Positions 1 to 9,726 of a DNA stretch of 64,000 bases are shown here, piece after piece. A program made the translations under genes and the position numbers. The notes under the pieces were generated by a model, which was not told where the DNA came from, did not search any database, and saw only the letters and a program-made list of their open reading frames with translations. The stretch comes from Platerodrilus igneus (lineage: Eukaryota > Arthropoda > Insecta > Coleoptera > Lycidae). The first letter of the stretch is position 1. Every line of letters starts with the position of its first letter. The DNA lies in contig JARFIW010001109.1 of the NCBI GenBank assembly GCA_036346225.1, forward strand, positions 1,162,501 through 1,226,500. The letters are read 5' to 3'.

Positions 1-410
1 AAGTAGCAATGAAGCACTATCACACTAATGAATTTACAAGCACTAATGTCTTCTTAAACTAACTTCTTTAGGATTGGTCTATTAACAACACTAAAACAAC
101 TATTATTTATTACACTTCTATCTATTTATGTATACTACAAGCTGCATGTACATTAGACACATCATATAACATTTATGTATACTCTTGGACTTCCAAAAGC
201 TCAACTACTTTCACTACACACGATATAATTTATATTCGACATTCTGGTATAGACCAAACTTGTACTTCATCATCGGTCTTATTTATACCGTGAATTAAAA
301 AGGATGACTTATCCTCTAGTAATTGCTAGAAGAATTCTCGATTCCTGGAGAATATGCAGTGCCTCTGGTGTTTGTGTGTTTGACGGGTTGCCTAATAGTG
401 GATGGCAACA
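1..410 (+). mobile_element. LTR of a retrotransposon, right-hand part
   Basis: Closely matches the complete solo LTR at 49639-50173 over its whole length, starting at AATGAAGCACTATCACACTA and ending at GGCAACA, followed by ATAT. The left end lies outside the window, so it could be a solo LTR or the 3' LTR of an element to the left. The ORF inside it is not conserved in the other copy and is ignored. Confidence 0.8.
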
Positions 411-520
411 ATATTTTACTTCTCGCGCCGATTTATTTTCATTTTGTAATAGAAATAGAAGTTTAGCTTTAACTCCATTCTACGTAGATACCTAGTAAAA
501 GAACAACATATCTCTTTCAT

Positions 521-645
521 AGGCACCGGGGCGCGCACCGGGACGCACGTAGGCACGCGTCGGAGCGCACCGGGACACACGGTTTGGCGCAAAGGGGACA
601 CGCGCCTTGGCACTCCGGGGGTGCGTTGGATGCATCGGTGTTGTT
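521..645. repeat. GC-rich block with CACCGGG-type repeats
   Basis: About 120 bp that is strikingly GC-rich in an AT-rich window. It contains repeats of CACCGGG followed by CGCAC/ACACA, and many CpG dinucleotides. It lies 110 bp right of the LTR end. Function unknown. Confidence 0.6.
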
Positions 646-1287
646 TGTCGACCATAAAGAATAAATACTAAGGTTCTATTGCCATAATGGGAAACATTTA
701 AAAAATGAACTTTGAAATTTAGGGTTAAAGTTAAAAATCTAGAAACGTGCTCGAGTCCATCACCTCTTAAAATATTAAAAAATTTTCTGGGTGTCTGGGC
801 TTAGGTTAGTTGGACTTGTCGTTTGGACATAGGACTTGTCTGGGCTTAAGTTAGTTAGACTTGTATGAATTTAGGTTAGTTAACCTTTTCGGGACTTAGG
901 TTTGATAGCGGGAAAAACTAATAAGTTTGGTTAGCGTCGTCGTCGTAAAAGCCCAAAATATTCAAAACAAACCGATGGTTGGTCATACACTTTGAACAAC
1001 AGCACAGATAACCAATGAATTTTTAGATGGGGCGTAGATTATATAACACGCGAGTTTGATAAGCAGATAGTCTTAGTTTGAACCAAGCACAAGTTGCATC
1101 ACTGATACTCAAGAATTTACGCGTCGAATAATTATTCAAATTAAATATTCAAAATTTTGTGAAAAGTGGTGATATAAAATATTTTAAAATAAATTGTAGT
1201 GAAAATACATGAGCCAAGTTCGCCGTTTGCTGGAAAACGTAAGTAGAAGTTTATTAATTAATTTAGGTTAAATATTTATAATGTAGG

Positions 1288-1427
1288 GCTCTAAGTGAAG
1301 TCACGAACTCTAAGAAGACAGTACAAAACTCTAAGTGACAGTACGAAACTCTAAGTGAGATTACGAAGATTCAAGAGACATTACAAAAATTTAAGGGTGA
1401 TCACGTAAATCTAAATGACATTAAAAA
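1288..1427. repeat. 20 bp tandem repeat, about 7 units
   Basis: Successive units read AACTCTAAGTGACAGTACGA and variants (GCTCTAAGTGAAGTCACG, AGATTCAAGAGACATTACAA), with divergence increasing to the right. No coding sense seen. Confidence 0.7.
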
Positions 1428-2022
1428 AATACTAGACTATTGATTAAACGAGGTAAAACTTGGAGACTAAATAAATTAAAGGGAGCAACTCAACTGAATG
1501 TAATATTGGGGTACTGATTCACAGCACCCAGCAGAAAGACGCACAAGGAAAACTACAGGTCAAAACTATCTAGCATAGGGCAATATTTTCTCTTTATATA
1601 TTTTTTGAACATTGATCATATTCTATACCGTGAAAAATTTCGCAAAAGAGGAAATCTTAAACATTCAGAGAAATTTCCAGTAGAGTACAACGTCATTTTG
1701 CTGGCTTTAAAATAAGGAAAGGTAGCTTTAATTTTTGGAGATAAACAGTTTAAAATTTATTGTTATTTGATTCAGGGGCTCATTTTTGTCATACAGTAGA
1801 ACAGATTAAGCTGTGAAGTGTAAATGATTTTTTTCTTTCTCATTATACAAATATTAATCGACTTCGTTTTATCATTCAAAGCAGGAAAAGTTTTAGACTC
1901 TGTGTGAATTAAACTGGGCTAGCCGAGGCATATTTAAATCTTAGAGTATTGAAATACACAGAGCGGTGGTGATCATAAGGAGACTGAGAGTATAATTACA
2001 TCGACGTGCTGCTTTACGATAT

Positions 2023-2060
<38 letters not shown>
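2023..2060. repeat. (TA)n microsatellite
   Basis: Uninterrupted TA dinucleotides immediately left of the long hairpin at 2057-2287. A second TA tract follows at 2334-2360. Confidence 0.95.
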
Positions 2061-2066
<6 letters not shown>

Positions 2067-2287
2067 AGATGTATCTGTAAACAAACTCTAGGAAAATAAT
2101 AGAACCTATTGACGAATACAAATCAGGCTAGTAGTTATATAGCCATTAACAAAACATTAGCTTTATTACTTCACCCTGTGAATGTAATGTTTTGTTAATG
2201 GCTATATAACTACTAGCCCGATTTGTATTCGTCAATATGCTCTATTATTTTTTTAGAGTTTGTTTACAGATACATCTTATTTTATAT
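2057..2287. repeat. Long hairpin, MITE-like foldback element
   Basis: Inverted arms of about 103 bp (2057-2159 and 2185-2287) enclose a loop of about 25 bp. Matching segments include AAGATGTATCTGTAAACAAA in the left arm and its complement near the right end. It is flanked on both sides by TA-rich sequence. There is no coding capacity, and no tRNA-like loop, unlike the hairpins at 28.4 and 38.6 kb. A foldback or MITE insertion at TA is the simplest reading. Confidence 0.85.
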
Positions 2288-2330
2288 ACTGTTCTACACA
2301 ATTTTTTATTGCGGACTGCAAATAACTTGT

Positions 2331-2361
<31 letters not shown>

Positions 2362-2363
<2 letters not shown>

Positions 2364-4477
2364 TTGTGAATTTAAAGGGTAAATAGGTGGAAATAATGAA
2401 ATTTTAGCAACCGTGTATATAGAAACAGGAGCAAATTATTTACGCGCCAAATTAATTAATTTATATAGTAAAAACGGAGGGGTATTAAGGTATTTTTCTA
2501 TATTTAAATTGGAATGGGAAAATTATATAATTGAAAAAAGTTTCAGAGTACAAGGATACGCATAATAATAATAATTTAATCAAACGCATGGAAGCAAGAG
2601 GGAGCGTGCTTGCATAGAAAACCAATAAATTCAAACGCAAATGATGTTCATTTTAAAAGCCAACGTTCGGTTTATGCAATTACTACGAAGCGAAGAAACC
2701 GAGAATTGTTATTTTTAACGGTCGGTTGTTTCAAAAAACACCTGTTGTTATATGTCAGGTTCATAGAATATAAAACGAACGTTAGCACAAAATTCCATAG
2801 AAATTGTTTGCAACGGTCAATTTGGATAAGCTGCTACAATAACCAGTACCTTAAGGAGTGAGTGGAATAAACGATCGATAACATAAAATAGACAGAGAAA
2901 AGTATAAATGAAGCGTTGGATTGAAAGTCACGTAAGATATACACGGGTATTTATGAAGGACGACTACAATATCGATTTTCTGTAAACTCAAGAGGGGTTA
3001 TAAAAGAGACAACAGATATGCGTAGGACAGAGATAAAAGCTGATAGGTGGAGCGTTGTGACGACAGGAAATTAGATCATTGGTTGATAGCGAACAGTTTT
3101 CCATAAGTGCGCGTACGATAAGGTAGGATACGAAATTCTATGTAAACAGCACAATGGACGGGAGAAATTTTTCAGAAATTATAGTCGGTTACGTTCAAAA
3201 TTTTAAGAAGCCGCTTCGAAAACAAGCTTTTCATATGAAACAGGTTCAACTAGGGGGGTTTGAGAATAATATAAATACTCGAACGAATATATTAAAGCTG
3301 TTTTCTTTCCATTTAGATTTGAATACGGGTTCAGATCTACAACCTATAATAGTAAAAGCTTTTGGTTAGCAATTATTGTGTTCAGTAAAGTTACATTAAA
3401 CATCCTGTTAAAAATCATAAAAGCTGTAGTAGCGGACCGCAAGTGATAAAAGTGTTTGCACGAGTTGGTGATTGTTTAGATAAAAGGTGCCGTTACTACG
3501 ACAAAATTGTTAAATGAAGAAATGATATTTTGGTTATAAGCCAAACTGAAAGCAATTTGTATGCATGAAATATTGGTATGGAATGTTACTGTTGAGCCGA
3601 AGCTAATATCTGGGTGGTAGCGGAGATATTAGATGGTGGGGATCTGTGGATCCAGACTTCATCGTAGTAGATGGACACATCGACGAGGGTTTCTGGTAGC
3701 CATCTGCAGCAGTGAGGAGAAACGTAGGTGACTCCAGGTAACGAACTTTAAATTTCTGTTTTGTATAAACACTTGTGGTAATATTTTTGGTGTTTGTGTG
3801 TTTGACTTATTAGTGGCGTATTTATTATTTTTAAAACTTGTTTAAAAAGGTACATGTGCTGGTCAATTAATTTTGATTATAAAAAAAGGGTTTATTGATG
3901 ATATACAAAGGTTTATTCGGGCTATAAATTGTGGTTGTAAGGAGTAAACTGGTCAGTAAATTTGTTTTCAATAATGCAAGGTTTAAAAAAGCATTTACAA
4001 AAACTGAGTTATAATGAGCTCACAATAGACCAGTAGGAAGTCAAACTAGGGTTGCATGTGGGGCCCATCTACTCATATCATGTAGAATTTTTGTAAAAAT
4101 AATTTTAAAACTAAGGACTTTAAAGCATTTAATAATTGGGCTGGTAGCAATTGTACCAAATCGTTTGTATCCAAGTGTAAATATTTTATCTGTTAACATG
4201 TGTAAATAAAAGGTTTTATGGCTGTTGTATTATTTTGGTAATTTCATTTGATGATGTGTGCGTGTGAGAGAGGTATGTACTTAAAGATAGGCATTCAAGA
4301 AGAAGACAATTGCTGAGCTAGCCAGGATGAGCAAAGAAATCTGAAGGCGTCCAATAAAGGGGAAGAAAATTTTTTTCATAAAAATTTTTTTTGAAAATTT
4401 TGTGTTGGCCCAGGGGTGGGCACGAAATTAATCAAAGGTCCAGAGATTGTCCCAGAGATCACAGCAATATATATATG
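2362..4477 (+). mobile_element. Family A repeat arm 1, long LTR-like unit
   Basis: About 2.1 kb homologous to 28701-30761. Shared landmarks are CAAGGATACGCATAAT, CAATATCGATTTTCTGTAA, an ATATAAATACTC TATA-like motif (near 3270 here), a splice-donor-like CCAGGTAAC (near 3737), a GGGGCC/TCTACTCATATC block, GTAAATAAAAGGTT with a possible polyadenylation signal (near 4200), GAGCTAGCCAGG and GGGCACGAA. It ends in GCAATATATAT. The sequence TTGGCCCAGG just before GGGCACG sits where other copies have a tRNA-Lys primer-binding site. I read it as an LTR plus leader of an LTR retrotransposon. There is no pol sequence. Exact borders are uncertain. Confidence 0.7.
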
Positions 4478-4683
4478 AACCGTCATCCAGTGATTTTTGC
4501 AAGCATTGGGAGTGAAGGTAGAGAAGTTGTTTTAAATCTACATAGCAGAAATTTCAGGAATGGCCATACAAATAGGTCCTGCCTTTTGATATTTAAAGAT
4601 GTTGCAAAAATATTTTAATATTGTATGTGATATATATCCCGTAGCAACATTCGTTTCTTACATCAAGTGTAATGAATATTAAT

Positions 4684-4810
4684 AATGAATAAAAATTCTT
4701 TGCCATAAGGCGTAGGCGTACTGCAATAAGTAGTTTTATATGTTAATATTAACATATAAAACTGCTTTTTGCGGTACGCCTTATGGCGAAGAATTATTAT
4801 TCTTTATACA
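4684..4810. repeat. Near-perfect palindrome centred on GTTAATATTAAC
   Basis: Arms of about 63 bp meet at 4747/4748 with no loop. The left arm has a small insertion near TAGG. It lies about 125 bp from the end of the otopetrin exon at 4937, within its downstream intron. It may be a foldback element. Confidence 0.85.
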
Positions 4811-4936
4811 TATCCGAAAACATCGTATTAGCATAATATTAGCAAAAATATTACAACAGGAAATAATTACAATACACGACATCTAATGTTTACATTGATA
4901 TATGTACTAGCTTATTAATTTAGAATAATTCCTTAC

Positions 4937-5160
4937 TCATTTGCGCATCCTCTTCCTTTTTCTTTTGCCTTTTATCTTTCAATAGCATTGTATACATATA
5001 AAGGAGAAAGACCATACTCCCAATGTAGAGGTACAAATAATACCCTTCATAAAATGATGGAGGAATGTACGTCGATATCACTTCTGCCATTGGAAAAGCC
5101 GTTCCCATCACAACTAAGAGTTTCCCGTATAATGCTGATAAAGTCGTAGCCAATGCGTCA
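4937..5160 (-). CDS. Otopetrin-like proton channel, exon with TM1-TM2
   Basis: This 224 bp internal exon is bounded by TATTATTCAG at its acceptor and A|GTAAGG at its donor. It completes the codon left by the previous exon (GC|T) and then reads DALATTLSALYGKLLVVMG and onward. Two hydrophobic stretches are visible: about 25 residues from LATTLS, and YEGYYLYLYIGSMVFLLYMY, joined by a short polar linker with IPPSFYEG. A charged tail KDKRQKKKEEDAQM follows. The order and the IPPSFYE signature are, from memory of the family, typical of the first two of twelve segments in insect otopetrins, which conduct protons across the plasma membrane. The frame runs 17 bases past the donor before stopping, so reading through gives a false C-terminus. 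The next exon is not visible and should lie left of this window. No disabling change is seen. Confidence 0.85.
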
Positions 5161-5665
5161 CTGAATAATAGAATTACTTTCAGTTGTCAGTCATTTCTAA
5201 CAGGTATTGTTACAGTTAGGAAGATTACACCCTTGAGTTATAAAGCAATCAGTAAATAAGTAAAACTGAAGGATTGTACATAACGAATCCCAATTCTGGA
5301 TTCATTTCAAAATATCGAACTAAATCCTATCAAAATCTTTACTAAAATCTTGAATTCTCGATAAATTTTATCTAGCGATCACTAAGATCTTTGGTATCCC
5401 ATTTTTATCCCTTAGGGTTTGAGAATGTACAGAAATGGAATATAAAAACACCCGACAAAAATCAATACAATCTGGTTAGGGTGAAAACAGCGTAAAGATA
5501 GGGAAGCTGTTTAAGAGCTTTTTAAATATTCAAGTGTGAAACTCCCCCTTTGTTTCTGAAGTGAATACTAAAGCTACGCAAGGGTGCAATTTTAGAATTG
5601 TCTCATTATTTGAACTCTATTTAACTTAATCTTAGCTTTTTGCAATAAAATTTTTATTAACTTAC
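5161..5665 (-). other. Otopetrin intron, 505 bp
   Basis: Begins GTAAGT and ends TATTCAG on the minus strand, interrupting a codon after its second base. No repeat insertion is seen in it. Confidence 0.85.
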
Positions 5666-5794
5666 GCTCCAAGTTGACGCCATTGAACTTGTCTCTCTGC
5701 CATTGATTGTCTTCGTATTATAGGAAACGGTGGAGGATAACCATAGTGATGATAGCCAAGGGGCGCTAATGCCATAGGTTCTGGTAGCATTTCT
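5666..5794 (-). CDS. Otopetrin-like proton channel, exon before TM1
   Basis: This 129 bp exon has acceptor TTTCAG and donor GGAGC|GTAAGT. It starts with one base that completes AG|A (Arg) from the 17.4 kb exon. It then reads EMLPEPMALAPLGYHHYGYP, PPFPIIRRQSMAERQ and VQWRQLGA, running into the membrane-segment exon. The tail is proline- and tyrosine-rich and predicted cytoplasmic. The stretch QVQWRQLGADALATTLSALY links directly to TM1, as in otopetrin-like proteins. Splice sites and phases on both sides agree, which strongly supports the gene model. An alternative start at the internal ATG (5790-5788) is possible if a shorter transcript exists. Confidence 0.85.
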
Positions 5795-6229
5795 CTGAAA
5801 GGAATTAATTTATTAAAAATTTAATAAAATTAATTGTGTAACTTTTATAATTTTGAGAAGATTACGTGTTCAGAAAATGTATACTAAAGGTTAAAATACC
5901 ATTTTCGTTTTAACTGGAACATAAAATATTCATCCTGTTTCACATTCCACAAAAAAAAAGTACGCGAATCAAGCTTTGTAATTGAAAGCTAAGCTCTGAT
6001 ACTAATATATGCTCGACATAAAAACCGATCTTTTTACGCAAATTAGATTCTAAATACATCAAGTGCCATCTGTTGAAGTATAGTTGTATCACAAATTTAT
6101 CCAACATTACAGGATTCTGATGCCGCAATTGAAAGCACATGCAGTTTCTGTGAAACAATTATTCATATAATAACAAAGCAACGGTTGAGACGGCAAGTGT
6201 CAGATCACAAATTTTGCTATTAAAAAATC

Positions 6230-6525
6230 TCCTTCAAGTACTCTCTCTCCTCTACATTTTCCCCCTCTCTCGCTACTTTCCCCTCCTTCACCTTCAGCCT
6301 TTCCCCCACTCTTCCTTCCCTTACCATCTTCCTCCTCTTCATTCTCAATCCCAGTCTCTCCTCTCTTCTCACCCTTCCTATATATAGACACACACACACC
6401 CACCCATGCAAGCACGCACGCACGCAAGCACGTATGCACGCACGCAAATACACACGCACGCACACACGCACGCACACACGCACGCATACGCACGCACGCT
6501 CACACGCACACGCACACACACATTT
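6230..6525. repeat. Polypyrimidine tract then (CA)/(CGCA)n microsatellite
   Basis: About 140 bp of CT-rich sequence (6230-6372) is followed by ACAC and ACGCACGC repeats (6387-6525). Long open frames across it are low-complexity artefacts. It may form unusual DNA structure, but no function is implied. Confidence 0.9.
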
Positions 6526-6598
6526 ATACATAGAATATTTTCTCTCGTACAAAAGCATATAGAACATTTAAAGCATATTTCTTTCAAACATTAAATTA

Positions 6599-8290
6599 TT
6601 TCTAACAAGGACTTATTTACTTAATTATAAAAAATGTTCCTTACCTGGAAACTAATCAGATATTACAAAAAAAAAGAAAAAACTCCACAAACAAATCCTA
6701 CGAAACAAGAAACTCTAATTTACAAACGAATTAATCGTGCCACAGGTTGGGTCGCCGCTAACAGAGTGCTGTGATAAGGACCACGCGTTGGGCGCCACTA
6801 AAAGGGTGCCGTAACAACTCCACCCGTTAAGACGTTACTAAAAAAGTGCTGTGACAAGCCCATCTTTAAGGCGCCGCTTTTCTAACAGGTACTTATTTAC
6901 TTAATCATAACAAATGTTCTTTACCTTATTTAAATACACAGAACTAAATTTCTTCTGTTATGGATATTTTACCTGGTTCTTTATTCTCACACTTGTAAGG
7001 TTTGTTTGGCCAAAAAACTCCTTGACAGATAATCTATTAAAAAGATCAGAGTGTTTCGAACTCTGAGCACATACTTCCTGGTAAACACCCTTACAAAAAT
7101 AAAATGATGAGGACTTACTTTATCTTAAACTAAATGACAAAATTCAAGTATCAGCTACAAACAATGTTTAAAGAAATTATACTTGCAAAATCCGCGAAGC
7201 GTTTTTTTATCCAATTAGTAATTAAATATCTTCTTATTTTAACTTGACGTACAAATCAGCTTACAAGATTTTCATATTATTTATATCTCCATTTAAAAAC
7301 AACAGTTACTAATTTTCATATTTGCTTCCTTTCAATTATTTAATATAATTTTTAAAGTAGCGTTATATTGAAGAATTTTCCCTCTTCATTGTATATAATT
7401 ACATTAAATAATTTTCATTTTTTTTAACATCAGGTTACGTTTAAAACATCACTTCTTTATTCATTGTAACATCGTAATTATTAAATTAAGGTGTGCGTAC
7501 TGCATACATCAAATATCTTCGCAAAGCAACAGCTCGCGACTTAATCAAAATAACATTCCGCGATTGAATTCAGGAATGAATCTTATAATCAACGTTCCGC
7601 GTTTATATATAAAATTAATTCGTTTCTAGAACTTGCTCGTATCGTATGGAATATTTGACATCGTAATGACGCAAGGTTTCTCAGAATAATTTATTAGCGT
7701 AAAATGGTCACGTTTTATTACCTCGTTAACACGTTCCACTTATTAGGGACATGCACGGTTCATCCTAATCTAACACATATACGGTTATTGTGGGGTTGTA
7801 TACTAATGCGAAAGATAATCAATTTTATTGGTTATTTTATGGAAGTTATGGGTTTTTTCTATTGTTCCGGCCGATTCGTGAAATAAACGTTTCTTTATTA
7901 ATTGGATCATACGAAATTGACGTATTTCTAAGTACTGATGATTAATCTTTTTCTCTATTACTATTATTCTAGAGAATTCTTTATTTAAAATGAATTTATC
8001 TAGTAAAAAGAATAATTTTTATTGCAATTGGTTGCATTGTTATAGAAAATATTTGCTTTTACGCCAAAACGTGGTTTAGCACACAAAATTAAGGCACAAA
8101 ATCATTTATTGTTAAGCACCGAAAGGGCACAAACGAATAACTTTTGTATTTGTCTTAAAATGATCGATTTGTATTCGCATTTAATGCGTTTTAAGGTATT
8201 TTAAAAATAATTATATTTACTATGCTGCTTTCATCATTTGCTATGTATTTACAATACGCTTATAGCATACAGGGTGAATATTTATACACG
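6599..8290 (-). mobile_element. Family A repeat arm 2, reverse orientation
   Basis: On the minus strand the order is GTGTATAAATATTCACCCTG near 8270, an AT-rich body, then a primer-binding-site array (6738-6878) and GGCACGATTAATTCG, which matches GGGCACGAAATTAATC in arm 1. It resembles 36798-38450 along its length, for example ATACTTGCAAAATC and CACTAAAAGGGTG. The segment TTTCTAACAAGGACTTATTT (6599-6648) recurs at 6880-6929, flanking the array. No coding capacity. Confidence 0.65.
6738..6878 (-). repeat. 40 bp tandem array of tRNA-Lys primer-binding-site-like units
   Basis: Three and a half units repeat at exactly 40 bp: GTGCT/GTGCC starts at 6766, 6806 and 6846. On the minus strand a unit reads CAGCACNNTTTTAG followed by TGGCGCCCAACG. 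That 12-mer equals the start of the tRNA-Lys primer-binding site used by gypsy-type elements. The unit therefore looks like an LTR end plus primer site repeated in tandem. The other units have diverged (GCGGCGACCCAACC, GTAACGTCTTAACG). Confidence 0.75.
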
Positions 8291-8439
8291 CGCAATTGCA
8301 TTTTTTTCTTTGCATTTTAATGAATAAAAATACGCTTGTATTATACAGGGCGTAACCATGAATTTATGGAAATTTCTACTTTTTCAGGATTTTTTTACAT
8401 TTCAGTGGGCGTTATTTGTAGAATTTGGGTTTCAATGGC

Positions 8440-8845
8440 TTCTCGTGACCCCTTCAATCCTGGAACTGGTTATACGTGTACGCTCATTGTTTCCTATTCT
8501 GAACTAACCTACACATTTCCCTGAAATTTGCACAGTCTGCATCTATCACTATCTGCGTACGATAGTCTGATCTAGATCTACCTCTACCTCTTTTTTCCTA
8601 TCTCTGCTTGTAACATATCCCATACTATTCCCCAAAGTGTATCCTGCCCATCTATTTCTCCTATTTTTTTTTGTTTTCCACAGATATCTTTTTCCTCTAC
8701 TATTTCTATAATCTATCTGTTATTAACTTTGTCTGTCCATGCATCCTCATACAGCTGAAGCACAACATTCCAGAAGGTTTCTATCTCTTTCTGTCTGCTT
8801 TTCCTACTGCCCCTATTACATAGACGTTCTGTGCTGTGCGTGTGT
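8440..8845 (-). mobile_element. 3' end fragment of an RTE-like LINE
   Basis: Matches 31660-32160 and 60668-60905 on the same strand, and 21620-21975 in reverse. Landmarks are CATTGTTTCCTATTCTGAAC, CCCTGAAATTTGCACAGT and TTTTTTCCTATCTCTGCTT. It is 5'-truncated and non-coding. Confidence 0.8.
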
Positions 8846-9198
8846 GTGCGCGCGCGCGTGTGTTTGTGTGTGTGTGTGTGGGTGAGGGTCGTGTGTGTAT
8901 GTGTGTTGTGTGTGATGTTGATATCCGTGTTACGTTTCCCCGGTAAAACCTGGACCATTGGCAGCCGGATATCCCAGTCGTCAAGGAAGAACGCTTAACG
9001 GATATTGCTTTTTCATTCCGGACCATCGGCAGCCGGAAATCCAGATGTTGAAAAGGCAATGTAAGTGTGTGAATAGGTGTTTATGGGTGTGCAGTGTTTT
9101 AGAGATGTTTTGTGTGTTTGTGTATGTATGTTTGTGTGTTATTTGCCTTGCACCCCCCACCCACTCCCACCCCCAATGTTAGGACCATCGGCAGCCGG
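8833..9198. repeat. (TG)n tract and three copies of a 17 bp motif
   Basis: A GT-rich microsatellite lies at 8833-8920. The 17-mer GGACCATCGGCAGCCGG occurs at 9020-9036 and 9182-9198, with one change at 8952-8968. Each is followed by A or T and a related CAG/CCAG segment, so a longer diverged repeat is likely. Confidence 0.7.
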
Positions 9199-9726
9199 TT
9201 ATTCAGTCTTCGGAGAAGAATGCTTAGCAGATGCACTTGAAGTGTGTTTGAAAAATTAATTTGTGTTTGTTTGCTCAGGTTACCAAAAGGTTAAATTGAA
9301 TTGGTATAATTTTGTACATGTTTGAACTTATATACTATTACATTAAAAAGTAGGTTCTTTCAGAGGAAAGGATTTGTTTGTTGTATTATTTGCCTCCAGT
9401 ATATGTAAGTTTGGTTCTTAATATTTAGCGTTAGTAAAAAGAAAAGAAATTCCCTATTCTACTACTTAATATTAACTTATACCACTACCGCTAGTTATTA
9501 TTTGTTAGGGACGGAGTTGCTAATATGTAGGAGCATGCAAATTCTACATATTAAAAGGTTCGGTTGTTTCAAAGTCGGGTTGATGTTTTGATCTTGTTGC
9601 TTCTGGTCGTCAAGAGCGGAACTCTTGGAATTCCAGGAGATCGGTCTCCGGTCTCCGGGGCAGAGCCTCGGTCCGAGGAGAGGTGGTACTTTTGTGTCTC
9701 TGTCCGGGTAGTTTTGTTTGTGTCTT

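Larger units (their letters stand above)
411..2020. other. Unassigned non-coding sequence
   Basis: No gene recognised on either strand. It holds a GC-rich block (521-645), a short repeat of GGGCTTAGGTTAGTTGGACT-like units near 797-890, and a 20 bp tandem repeat (1288-1427). No later otopetrin exon could be recognised here on the minus strand. Confidence 0.5.

Noticed and set aside
780..900. TTAGG telomere-like repeats
   Set aside because: TTAGG appears only within a longer, diverged GGGCTTAGGTTAGTTGGACT unit and not as a tandem pentamer.
6290..6525. CRISPR-like regular repeats
   Set aside because: Simple microsatellite without spacers of constant length, in a eukaryotic context.
6200..6594. 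Four long open frames of Cys/Ala/Val or His/Thr repeats
   Set aside because: They are translations of the (CGCA)n microsatellite and polypyrimidine tract, so low-complexity artefacts.
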